A DNA stretch of 64,000 bases. It comes from Phenylobacterium sp. (GTDB lineage: Bacteria; Pseudomonadota; Alphaproteobacteria; Caulobacterales; Caulobacteraceae). Shown here in pieces: positions 7,976 to 16,004 of the stretch. Numbering within the stretch: position 1 is the stretch's first letter; each line of letters begins with the position of its first letter. The notes beneath the pieces were generated by a model. The model did not search any database, was not told where the DNA came from, and saw nothing but the letters and a program-made list of their open reading frames with translations. The DNA lies in assembly GCF_013911965.1 (NCBI RefSeq), contig NZ_JACESE010000003.1, forward strand, positions 1 through 64,000. The letters are read 5' to 3'. The translations under genes and the position numbers were made by a program.

Positions 7976-8503
7976 TCACCTGTTGGAAAACACATGGACC
8001 TCGCCGTGCGCGGTCTCGATAGTAAACAGGTCGCCGCCCGTCTCGGCGTCGCGCGCCATCCCCTCCCAATCGACATAGTAGCGCAACGCCTCGGGGATCG
8101 TGACGTTCTCGGTCGTCAATTCCTCCATGTAGTCGGCGAGGCTGGCGAACTGACCATGATAGCAATCCTCCAACGTGGATTCGGCTTGATCCATGTCGCC
8201 GCTGAACTGCTCCAGCAGGCCCGTGCCAAGTGCGCCATGCTCTGCGATGAAAGCGGCCATCCGCGCCACCCTGTCGATGTCGGCATATTCCGAGATGTCG
8301 ACGCCCTCGAAGCCCTCATAGTCGTGAATGGCATATTCCTCCGCGTCCTTGACAGGGGAACGGGCAAGCATCGCGGCAATCTCGTCCCTGATCTGGTCGG
8401 CGTCCTGATCCGCGTCGATCCAAGCTCCATGCAGAAAGCCGTTATTGTAAGCTGCAAGGCAAGCAACATAAATGCGGGGGCTGCTGTCGGATACGTTGGT
8501 CAT
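7976..8503 (-). CDS. ardA: Antirestriction protein ArdA
   Basis: ArdA proteins are acidic DNA mimics that inhibit type I restriction enzymes, sparing incoming conjugative DNA. This 175-aa copy is very acidic and starts with the family pattern PRIYVACLAAYNNGFLHGAWID. EEYAIHDYEGFEG and YVDWEGMARD follow, all typical ArdA landmarks. It has its own terminator downstream. It follows the GHKL-nuclease gene of the restriction-like operon on the same strand with a 211-base gap, enough for its own promoter (8504-8714, no other gene seen there). Carrying ArdA next to a DNA-modification system suggests protection against host restriction while imposing the element's own. Confidence 0.92.
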   Translation of the reverse strand: MTNVSDSSPRIYVACLAAYNNGFLHGAWIDADQDADQIRDEIAAMLARSPVKDAEEYAIHDYEGFEGVDISEYADIDRVARMAAFIAEHGALGTGLLEQFSGDMDQAESTLEDCYHGQFASLADYMEELTTENVTIPEALRYYVDWEGMARDAETGGDLFTIETAHGEVHVFSNR

Positions 8504-8714
8504 GTCTCTGATCCTCGGGTCTGAAGGTCAGCGAAGCGGAACGCCGCGCCTGACCTTCTGGCCGTCGCCGAGACCGGGTGTGCAAACGGAGGGAGGCTTC
8601 GCGGGGAACCGGCTGCACGGAGCGCGTCACGCGCGGAGGAAGCTGGGCGGAAGCCTTTCGAAGTGCGCCGAGGGCAGAGCCCTAAGTTACCGAACTTTTT
8701 TCCTGCCAGATCAA

Positions 8715-10637
8715 CTACACGTCGAAACCACCTTGGCGTGCGATTGGCTCTTTCACGAAGCTGTCGGCATCCAAGCCAGCTTGGCGCAGGAATGGTGCCT
8801 CGGAAAGCCGTGCATACAGATTAAGCATCCGAGTTTCGGCACGTCGGATAAATGTTTCATAGGCCATGGGGATAATCTTGGTCCGCCCTTCCTCGCGGAC
8901 GCCTTCACGCGGCGTTAGTCGCGATCCCAGGACAAAACAGGTCACACGCGTAGAATCGTCAATCAATCCGTGAGTCTGCAATTCAACGACATACTTCCAT
9001 GCTTGGTTCTTCTGATCCATGCCGATAGGAATGCCGGGCCGCTTCAACTCGACAACAATCAAGTGCTCCACGCCAATAACTTCGTGCTGCTCATCGAACG
9101 CGGGGCGGGCAAACAGTCCTACACTGCCATCGGGTAGAATAACGAAGTCGGGCCGGTTCAGGCTGCCCTGTGCGGTTCCGCCAAGCAACCGTCTGATAAC
9201 CTCCGACATGCCGCGATTGGACGTGAACTCGATGCTTTCGAACTCAGGACCGAATACCCATAGACTCCGCTCAATAAGAGGCTGAAGCTCGCGGACTTCA
9301 TCGGCGCGTTCATCGCGAAGCTTTTCGTGCAGTTCGCCGATCAGCCTCAGTCGATTCTGGATTTCATCTAGCGCCAGCTTAGCGGTCGCGACGCTCCAAT
9401 CTGCGAGAATGCCGTCCAATTGGTCCAGCTCGCCTGGTTGAAGGCCATGCAGTCGCGCCAGCAAGCTGTATTGGGACGACGACGCCTCCAAATTAGCAAG
9501 AATGCCAGCCACTTGATCAATCTGTTCGGGAGAGATGCCGGGGCAGGTATCGATGACTTGATCGACAAAGCTGTTCCACCGCTCACGCGCGCTCGGAGCT
9601 ATCCTGACGACGGTCGAAGCATAGCGTTCGCGAACCGCCTCCTTAGCTTCCGAACGCCGCTCGAAATTGAACGCAGCAATTTCTTCGCGAATTTTGTCCT
9701 GCACGGCGATCTGGGTCTTCTTCCAGATTTCATTGTTGGGCTGGAACCCCGACCAGTCTGGCAGCACGGCATCGCTGTCCGCCAAGAAGTCGGCAAAGAC
9801 GATGAACGTGAAGCGCTTGGCTTCGCTCGTCCGCCCGTCGAGTACGCGTTCATAGTCGGTGCCGCGCCAGCCGCAATCACCGACCAGCCGGTTGTTGACA
9901 TGCCAAGCGATGCCGTGCTGCCGCGTTGTCCGGTCGGCCCGCTGCGAGTCGATCATGAGGATTGTCGCACGACCGATATCGGGGATATCGACGAAGCTCT
10001 CCCGCAAAAAATCCTGGGGAATGTCATCGAAAGTGACGGGCTGGCTGTCCACCGACACCTTGAAGTTCGGGTCTGTCAGAAAGCGTGTTCCAAGCACCTC
10101 TCGAACATCAGCGGCGCTAAGCCGTAGCCGCGTCGATTCTACCGCGCGAATTTCCACACCGTGCCCGGTGCTCTGTTCACGCTTAATGACTTCCCAATCG
10201 AAGGGGCGCTGCCCGCCCCTGGAAACCCGATAGGCTACTTTTTCGCCGGCGGCCTCTATGATTATTTCATAGGGATTGGAGAAGGCGAAGCCGCCGTGCC
10301 GCCCTCTACCATTGCGTCCGTATACTCGGCGCGGCGCCAGTTCGGGGAGTTCTGTGGGTGGTGAGACATACTCGCCCTCGGCCTTTACCCGATTGTAATC
10401 AAAGACGCCCCAGCGCTGCTCGAACTGCGCGGCGGTCATGCCGCGACCGTTATCCTTAATCGAGAATTTCCGGGCACCGTCATTTGTCGGCCAAGTTATG
10501 TCCACCTCTGTCGCGTAGGCATCCCACGCATTCGCGACAAGTTCGACCAAGGCGACCGAAAGATCAGAAATGATCGGTCCAGCATGGCGGTCCAAGAAAC
10601 GCTGATCAAATGCCAACAACTGCTGTTCGGATGCCAT
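8715..10637 (-). CDS. GHKL (Hsp90/MutL-type) ATPase with C-terminal PD-(D/E)xK nuclease site
   Basis: A 640-aa protein. The N-terminal GHKL ATPase shows the N-box E32-x-x-x-N36-x-x-D39 (ELVANAWDA), DNGRGM at 62-67 and the glycine-rich lid GRNGRGRHGG near 108-117. The middle is partly helical (about 340-470). The C-terminus has a PD-(D/E)xK pattern: D497 in PDFVILPD, E530-x-K532 in VVELKRP, and the family QxxxY as QAWKY (545-549). Known GHKL proteins use ATP-driven dimerisation to control attached domains, so an ATP-gated nuclease is inferred. It is the last gene of the operon, 39 bases after the SMC-like ATPase. Parts are clearly AT-richer than its neighbours. No named family was recognised for the whole protein. 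Confidence 0.8.
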   Translation of the reverse strand: MASEQQLLAFDQRFLDRHAGPIISDLSVALVELVANAWDAYATEVDITWPTNDGARKFSIKDNGRGMTAAQFEQRWGVFDYNRVKAEGEYVSPPTELPELAPRRVYGRNGRGRHGGFAFSNPYEIIIEAAGEKVAYRVSRGGQRPFDWEVIKREQSTGHGVEIRAVESTRLRLSAADVREVLGTRFLTDPNFKVSVDSQPVTFDDIPQDFLRESFVDIPDIGRATILMIDSQRADRTTRQHGIAWHVNNRLVGDCGWRGTDYERVLDGRTSEAKRFTFIVFADFLADSDAVLPDWSGFQPNNEIWKKTQIAVQDKIREEIAAFNFERRSEAKEAVRERYASTVVRIAPSARERWNSFVDQVIDTCPGISPEQIDQVAGILANLEASSSQYSLLARLHGLQPGELDQLDGILADWSVATAKLALDEIQNRLRLIGELHEKLRDERADEVRELQPLIERSLWVFGPEFESIEFTSNRGMSEVIRRLLGGTAQGSLNRPDFVILPDGSVGLFARPAFDEQHEVIGVEHLIVVELKRPGIPIGMDQKNQAWKYVVELQTHGLIDDSTRVTCFVLGSRLTPREGVREEGRTKIIPMAYETFIRRAETRMLNLYARLSEAPFLRQAGLDADSFVKEPIARQGGFDV

Positions 10638-10676
10638 CGCCCACTCCCCCTTCGCCTTCTTTAGCAGTTTCGGCGA

Positions 10677-13175
10677 TTACTGCCGATCAAGTCGTCGATA
10701 ATATTTCCGCTGATTGTTGGCAGGATCGGTCCAGCAGAAGCAATCGGCAAGCGCGTCCACACTTTGCAGAACGCCGAGCAAGGCATAGGCGTTGAACGGA
10801 TTGCCTGCGCCTGTCTCATAGTGGCTGACATAGTTCGCCATGATGGAAGGCATGTGGTGGTTCTGAAGGTCGGCGACCTGTTGAGCGGAGAGGACGCAGC
10901 GCCCCGCCGCCTGATAGAGCGCGACCGCCGCCGTGATCGCGTCCACATAGGTGGACAATGTACGCTTGTCGCCCCGCGTCGCGTAATCGGGCGGCACCGG
11001 AACCTCTAAACGGGTGATGATCTGGCCGAGCTTGTATTCAAGATACTGGCGGACAAACGGTTCACCGATATCTATCTGCCCCGCATTCAGATATTGCTCC
11101 GCCTGCGCCTTCAGGCGATCCGCCTGTTGCGTGGCGATCATTAGCCGCCCACGGGGCGGCATGCCTTGTAGCTTTTGGTGATTCCACTCTGTTGTGCCGT
11201 TGAGCCGGTCAAAATACTTCTCAAGGCTCGTATCATGGCTGAGGATGATGAATTGAAGTCCGCCGGGCAGACCGTTCGCCGCGCCAAAGCGTAATTTCGT
11301 CCGGATCGTATCCATCAGGCTGAACTGATGTCCGGCATCGAAACTTGACGTCACATCATCCAACACCATGAAGCGCGGCACGCCCTGTTGCCGGGTAGCC
11401 GCCGCCATGAAGATGGAGGCGGCGACGGCATTGCGGTAGCTCTCCGACAGGAGCGCCCGCGCGCTTTGGTTTGGAAGGCCGAAGAAATCGGCGAGCTTCA
11501 AATCTACCTGTTCGGTATTCTGCGCCCGGTTCAGCGTCGGCCGCACGTCCGGACCGCCGCGCACCAGATGCCCGAAAAGCTCCTGACAACTAGCCTGAAT
11601 ATCCGTGATGCGTGCATTGGCGAGCGCGCTTTCCGCCGTTGCGAACTGCCCGGCTACGTTCGTGATGAACGTCTTCCAGCGATTGAGCTTTGCGAGCTTG
11701 GCCCGTTTGGCCGCGAGCGCCGGAAGGGTCCGCTCATATTCGTTCATGGCGTCGCGGAATTGCTTGGCCTGCCCAAGGGTGCGGGTGACGGCGACCAGCG
11801 ACGGCGGCAAGCCGGCTTGCAGCGTCGCGATCTCGGCATTGATTGCCGTGAGCACGTCAACCCGCTTCGCTTCGAGCGCGCCAAGCGCATCTTTTGCGCG
11901 TTCCAGGTCCGCCGTCGAAACCGACGACTGGCGCGCGGCCAGCGTCAGGATCGGCGCGATGCGATCAGCGTCCACAACGCCAAGACGCGCCTGCTCTTCA
12001 AGCTGCCGGAGCTTGCCAACGCATCCCGCACTCTGCACCTGCCGTTTCAACTCCGCGTCGAGCTGATCGGTCTCGTCGTAAAGCGCGATCTTCACTTCCA
12101 GTTGATCTTGAAGCGGCCCGTCGCCAGCCTTTTCGCAGACAGGGCAGACCTTCGGATCGTGCCAGTCCGCACTGTTCACAACCGACAGCGCGTTTTTCAG
12201 CAAGGCGTGCAGGCTGGCGGCACCGACTTTGCGCATCGCATCGTCGCGCGCCTTGGCCGCCGTCACCAGCGCGTCGATCTCGGCAAGTTCCGCCGCCGAG
12301 ACCTGCAAGCCGCCGAGCGTCGTGACGGTGGTGTTGAGGCCGTCGAGAGTTTTCCGCGCCGCGCCGCCTTCTTCCTGATCGACGATCTTTTCAGCGGCGT
12401 CAAAATCGAAGTCCATCACCGAGGCGTTGGCGAGCAACGGCGCGAAAAGCGCGATGCCCGCCAGTCCGGCCGTCACCTGCGCTTTCAGCGCGGCTGTATC
12501 CGCCATCTGGCCGCCGGCCGCGCCGGTTACTTCCTGATGTGCGGCGAGGATGCGCTGTTCAACGGCCCCCAAGGCGCGGTTTTCGGCGGTCACTTCGGTG
12601 TCAAGCGTGGACAGCCCAAGATCGCCATTGATGTTGCGGGTGTTCTTGGCCCCGTCGAGCGCCTGCCGGAGCTGGGAATACCGGCTCATGCCGACCAGCG
12701 AGGCGAAGGAGCGCCCGCGCTCCAAGGCCGAGCAGTCCACGAGGGAGGCAAAGCGCGGGTAATCGACCAGCACGAAATCCTCGCAAAGATCGGCGAGGAA
12801 GCTGTCCGGATCGGCGTGGCCGGAAGGAGACGTGACGACCCGTCCGCCCGCCGCCGTCCGGGTAACGGTGATCGACACATCGGGCGTGCCGTCATCGCTC
12901 TTGAAAACAAGGGCGACCGTCGCCTGTTGCGCCGGATGGAACTTGTTGACGATGTAGCTGGCACCCTGTTCGGCGTCCTGCATCCCTTCCAGGCGCGGCA
13001 CCGTGCCGTGCAGGGCGAAGTGCAGCGCTTCGAAGATCGAGCTTTTTCCGACCCCATTGGGCGCATGGACGGAATTGACGGCATCGTGCTTGAACTTCAG
13101 CACGAGGGGATCGCCGTCATTATTGATGCCGCGAAATCCCTCAATGGCGGCAGAGGCGAGAAAATACCGGCTCAT
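10677..13175 (-). CDS. SMC/Rad50-like AAA ATPase with CxxC hook
   Basis: An 832-aa ABC-type ATPase of the Rad50/SMC group. It has Walker A PNGVGKSS (39-46), one CPVC zinc-hook-like motif (344-347) flanked by helical heptad-like arms, an ABC signature LSESYRNA (576-583) and Walker B FMVLDD (602-607) followed by VTSSFD. The region after about residue 640 is an extra C-terminal domain that I do not recognise. Such ATPases in defence islands often sense DNA ends or load nucleases. The ATG overlaps the stop of the 71-aa gene (ATGA), so the two are translated together. It corresponds to the ATPase of the helicase-methylase-ATPase core. Confidence 0.87.
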   Translation of the reverse strand: MSRYFLASAAIEGFRGINNDGDPLVLKFKHDAVNSVHAPNGVGKSSIFEALHFALHGTVPRLEGMQDAEQGASYIVNKFHPAQQATVALVFKSDDGTPDVSITVTRTAAGGRVVTSPSGHADPDSFLADLCEDFVLVDYPRFASLVDCSALERGRSFASLVGMSRYSQLRQALDGAKNTRNINGDLGLSTLDTEVTAENRALGAVEQRILAAHQEVTGAAGGQMADTAALKAQVTAGLAGIALFAPLLANASVMDFDFDAAEKIVDQEEGGAARKTLDGLNTTVTTLGGLQVSAAELAEIDALVTAAKARDDAMRKVGAASLHALLKNALSVVNSADWHDPKVCPVCEKAGDGPLQDQLEVKIALYDETDQLDAELKRQVQSAGCVGKLRQLEEQARLGVVDADRIAPILTLAARQSSVSTADLERAKDALGALEAKRVDVLTAINAEIATLQAGLPPSLVAVTRTLGQAKQFRDAMNEYERTLPALAAKRAKLAKLNRWKTFITNVAGQFATAESALANARITDIQASCQELFGHLVRGGPDVRPTLNRAQNTEQVDLKLADFFGLPNQSARALLSESYRNAVAASIFMAAATRQQGVPRFMVLDDVTSSFDAGHQFSLMDTIRTKLRFGAANGLPGGLQFIILSHDTSLEKYFDRLNGTTEWNHQKLQGMPPRGRLMIATQQADRLKAQAEQYLNAGQIDIGEPFVRQYLEYKLGQIITRLEVPVPPDYATRGDKRTLSTYVDAITAAVALYQAAGRCVLSAQQVADLQNHHMPSIMANYVSHYETGAGNPFNAYALLGVLQSVDALADCFCWTDPANNQRKYYRRLDRQ

Positions 13176-13387
13176 GCCGCAGGCCCTTCCGGCAGGCCGT
13201 CGAGCGCGGCGAGGACCGCCCGGTTGAACTCCTGAACGGCCTGACGGGTGCGCGTCGCATCACCGTCGCGCGCCAGCAGGGCCAGATTGTCGAAAAGAAT
13301 GCGGGCGCAATCGGCATCGATGCGCTCCGCTTCCGCCCGGAAACGGGCAAGGTTGTCCGAGAATGACAATGCCGGATCAAATTCCAT
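13172..13387 (-). CDS. Small acidic helical protein of the defence operon
   Basis: A 71-aa protein, mostly helical by composition (NLARFRAEAERIDADCARIL, then NRAVLAALDGLPEG), with no motif I can name. It is considered real because it fills the space between the helicase (21 bases upstream) and the SMC-like ATPase, whose start it overlaps by an ATGA. It also keeps the strand and codon style of its neighbours. It may be a subunit or inhibitor of the ATPase, but that is only inference from context. Confidence 0.7.
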   Translation of the reverse strand: MEFDPALSFSDNLARFRAEAERIDADCARILFDNLALLARDGDATRTRQAVQEFNRAVLAALDGLPEGPAA

Positions 13388-13408
13388 ACGCCCCCCAATA
13401 CCGCGCCG

Positions 13409-16000
13409 TCAGAGATACGCGGGCAGTTTCGCCTTCCATTCGCTCATCAGGATCAAGGTGCCTTCCACGGTCTCGCCGTTGTTGACCAGTTCCAGCTCGC
13501 CGACCGGCGTTGCCTCGTCCCATTCGAAATGGTCCGAGAGGAACGCAAGCGCCTCGCGCTTGTACGCCGTGTCGAGATTGTCGAGTTGGTCGCCCTTGGT
13601 TTCCAGCACCGTGATCCGCTTCGCTTCGCCGTCGCGCTGCACGGCGAAGATGAAATCCGGATAGATTTTGGCCTTCTTCCATCCCTGAATGCCGTATTGC
13701 GTCCGCGCGACATTGCGGTGCCACCAGGCCAGCGTCTTTTCGCCGTCGAGATAGACCGCCACATCCCGCTCGTCGCTGTTCAGCTCGTTCTCATAGACCG
13801 GAGCGAACAGGCTCTTCTCGAGCGGGCCACCGGCGCGGTTAAGGAGTTGGCGGGCGTTCTCCGGTTCCGTCGTTTCGATGCTGAACGGCATTCGCCAGTT
13901 GCGGCCATCGAGCCGCAAGCGGAACTGGATGCGTCCCGCCGCTACCTCGGCCTTGAACAGGGCTTCGGCGCGCGCGTTCCGCGCCGCTTCGAGGCCCTTG
14001 CGCAGCTCTTCCACGATCAGGCTAGCGAGCCGGCCGAGCTTCGCATCATCGAAGCCCCGCGCCCGCAGAGCCGCAACCGTCGCGCCGACAATCTCGCGGC
14101 CGACGAAGGGATTCGGCACGATGTCGGAAATCATCCGGACAGCATGCGCCGGATCGAAGGCGAGGATTTCCGCGTTCGCGGCGACAGTCTCGCCGACGAA
14201 CAATTCGTCGCCGTCCTCGGCAAGCCTGATCCGTTGGAGCTGGCTTTCCGCCGCCTGTGCGTTTTCGGGCACCCGATCCGCGATGTCCTGCGGATCGAAG
14301 CCCCGCCAGTCGAGCGCGGAAAGCACATCCGTCTCGTAGTCCAGCTCGCGCGCGTCGCCACTTTCCACCACCATCACCTTGGGCAGGTAGATTTCCGTGG
14401 AGGCGAAAGCCGGGCGGCGATTGATCGTGCGGGCCGTCTTACCGGTCCCGCTCTTGTCGTCCTGCGTCACGCGCAGGACCAGATCGCCGAGGCCGTCCTG
14501 TTCGAGGCCGTCTTTAATGGCACCGACGACCGTCGCAGTATCGGCGTGATGCGTGATGACGTGGCACTCATCGAGCGCTTCAACGTCCGTTTTGAGCGCG
14601 CCGGGCTGGCGGAGAATGCGGCCGACAAGCTGAGTCATGGCCTTGAGGTTGGCGCTGGCCGCAAGGCTGCACAGCACATAGGCGAAGGGGCAATCCCAGC
14701 CCTCTTGCAGGGCCTGTTTCGTGATGATCGCCCGCACGCGGTTGGTGGGCGACAAGAGGTCCTGATTTTCCGGATCGTTGAGATCGTTCTGCTGCGCGGT
14801 TTTGATCGCGATTTCCGCCTGATCGAAACCTGCCGTCAGGAGCCATTCCTTCACGTCCTCGGCGTGGATATGGCCGCTTTCGCGCTGATCCGCGCCCGTG
14901 CGCTCGACCTGGATCAGCATGATCGGGCGAATATAGCGGCCCGTATCGGCCCGCAGTTGCCGGGCTTCGGCATCGAGCGCGTTGAGCTTGGCAAGCGCCG
15001 CGTTCAGCGTCGCCTTCCAGTCATTGCCCTGCCGGGGATCGAGGTTGAGCGGCATCTTTATCATGCCTTCACGGTCCAGCGCGCGCCCCGTCACTTCCAC
15101 CAGCACATTGGCATAGCGGCCTTCGCGCGGATTGCGGCCGCCGCGCGGCTGCACATCCTGCGGCGTGGCCGTCAGCTCCAGCACGAAACACGGGTTGAAT
15201 CCGTAAAGCGTGCCGAAAGCGAGATCGGAAATGGCGCGGTGGCCTTCATCCATCACGACCACGGGCCGAATGATCCGAAGGGCGTTCCCGAGGGAATCCT
15301 TCACCATCGGGAACATGCCGGTATAGGCGGAGAGGTTCGGCGTGCGGTCGATGGCGGCTTGATGCGCCTGTTGTTCGCCTTCCGGCGGGAAGAAGCCGTG
15401 CACGTCGCCCCGGTCCTGAAACATTTTCAGGGAATCCTGCGTCTCGCGGTTCGCGGATTGCAGCATCAGCAGCATGATGCAGAGATTGGTTTCCACGTCC
15501 CGCGCATCGAGCCGGTCGGTTTTCTCCATGATCTTCACGCGCCCCGCCGCCGCGCGGTCCAGCGCCTGACGGTAGGGGTGCTGGCGATCCTTCAGGTGCT
15601 TGAGCGTCTGCGTATAAATCGCCTCGTTCGGCACGATCCACAGGACGAAACCGGTGTTGCGGTCGAGATAGCGGCCCATCACCCGCGAGACGGCGGAGAC
15701 GGCAAGCCATGTCTTGCCGCCGCCGGTTGGCACTTTCAGCACGGCGTTGGGCACGGGCCGCTCGCAGCCGTCCATGCGCGGCGAGAACGGAATCGCGGCG
15801 CGGGAAGCGGGCAGCTTCCCCGCCGCCTTCATCGCTTCCCAAGCCTCTTTCGCGAAATCCGGAATGGCAAGGCCAAGGTCCGGGTCTTGCGCGGCAAGCG
15901 CCGCCACCTTGTCGGCGCGCGCCTTCTTTTCCTTCAAAAGGTCGAGATAGTCGTCGAGCGTCTTGATGACGCGGTCCTGATAATCGAGCTGGCGAAACAC
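13409..16000 (-). CDS. Type III Res-like helicase with C-terminal PD-(D/E)xK endonuclease
   Basis: An 863-aa superfamily 2 helicase. Walker A is PTGGGKT (91-97), Walker B DEGH (251-254), followed by ELTATP, and motif VI is QLVGRILRQP. The C-terminal PD (781-782) and ETK (800-802) form a PD-(D/E)xK site, the arrangement of type III restriction (Res) subunits, which translocate along DNA and cut it when partnered with Mod. The length is somewhat below the classical Res size (around 970 aa). It starts four bases after the methyltransferase stop. Either a restriction role or the helicase of an Hma-type system fits. Confidence 0.9.
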   Translation of the reverse strand: MFRQLDYQDRVIKTLDDYLDLLKEKKARADKVAALAAQDPDLGLAIPDFAKEAWEAMKAAGKLPASRAAIPFSPRMDGCERPVPNAVLKVPTGGGKTWLAVSAVSRVMGRYLDRNTGFVLWIVPNEAIYTQTLKHLKDRQHPYRQALDRAAAGRVKIMEKTDRLDARDVETNLCIMLLMLQSANRETQDSLKMFQDRGDVHGFFPPEGEQQAHQAAIDRTPNLSAYTGMFPMVKDSLGNALRIIRPVVVMDEGHRAISDLAFGTLYGFNPCFVLELTATPQDVQPRGGRNPREGRYANVLVEVTGRALDREGMIKMPLNLDPRQGNDWKATLNAALAKLNALDAEARQLRADTGRYIRPIMLIQVERTGADQRESGHIHAEDVKEWLLTAGFDQAEIAIKTAQQNDLNDPENQDLLSPTNRVRAIITKQALQEGWDCPFAYVLCSLAASANLKAMTQLVGRILRQPGALKTDVEALDECHVITHHADTATVVGAIKDGLEQDGLGDLVLRVTQDDKSGTGKTARTINRRPAFASTEIYLPKVMVVESGDARELDYETDVLSALDWRGFDPQDIADRVPENAQAAESQLQRIRLAEDGDELFVGETVAANAEILAFDPAHAVRMISDIVPNPFVGREIVGATVAALRARGFDDAKLGRLASLIVEELRKGLEAARNARAEALFKAEVAAGRIQFRLRLDGRNWRMPFSIETTEPENARQLLNRAGGPLEKSLFAPVYENELNSDERDVAVYLDGEKTLAWWHRNVARTQYGIQGWKKAKIYPDFIFAVQRDGEAKRITVLETKGDQLDNLDTAYKREALAFLSDHFEWDEATPVGELELVNNGETVEGTLILMSEWKAKLPAYL

Positions 16001-16004
16001 GGCG

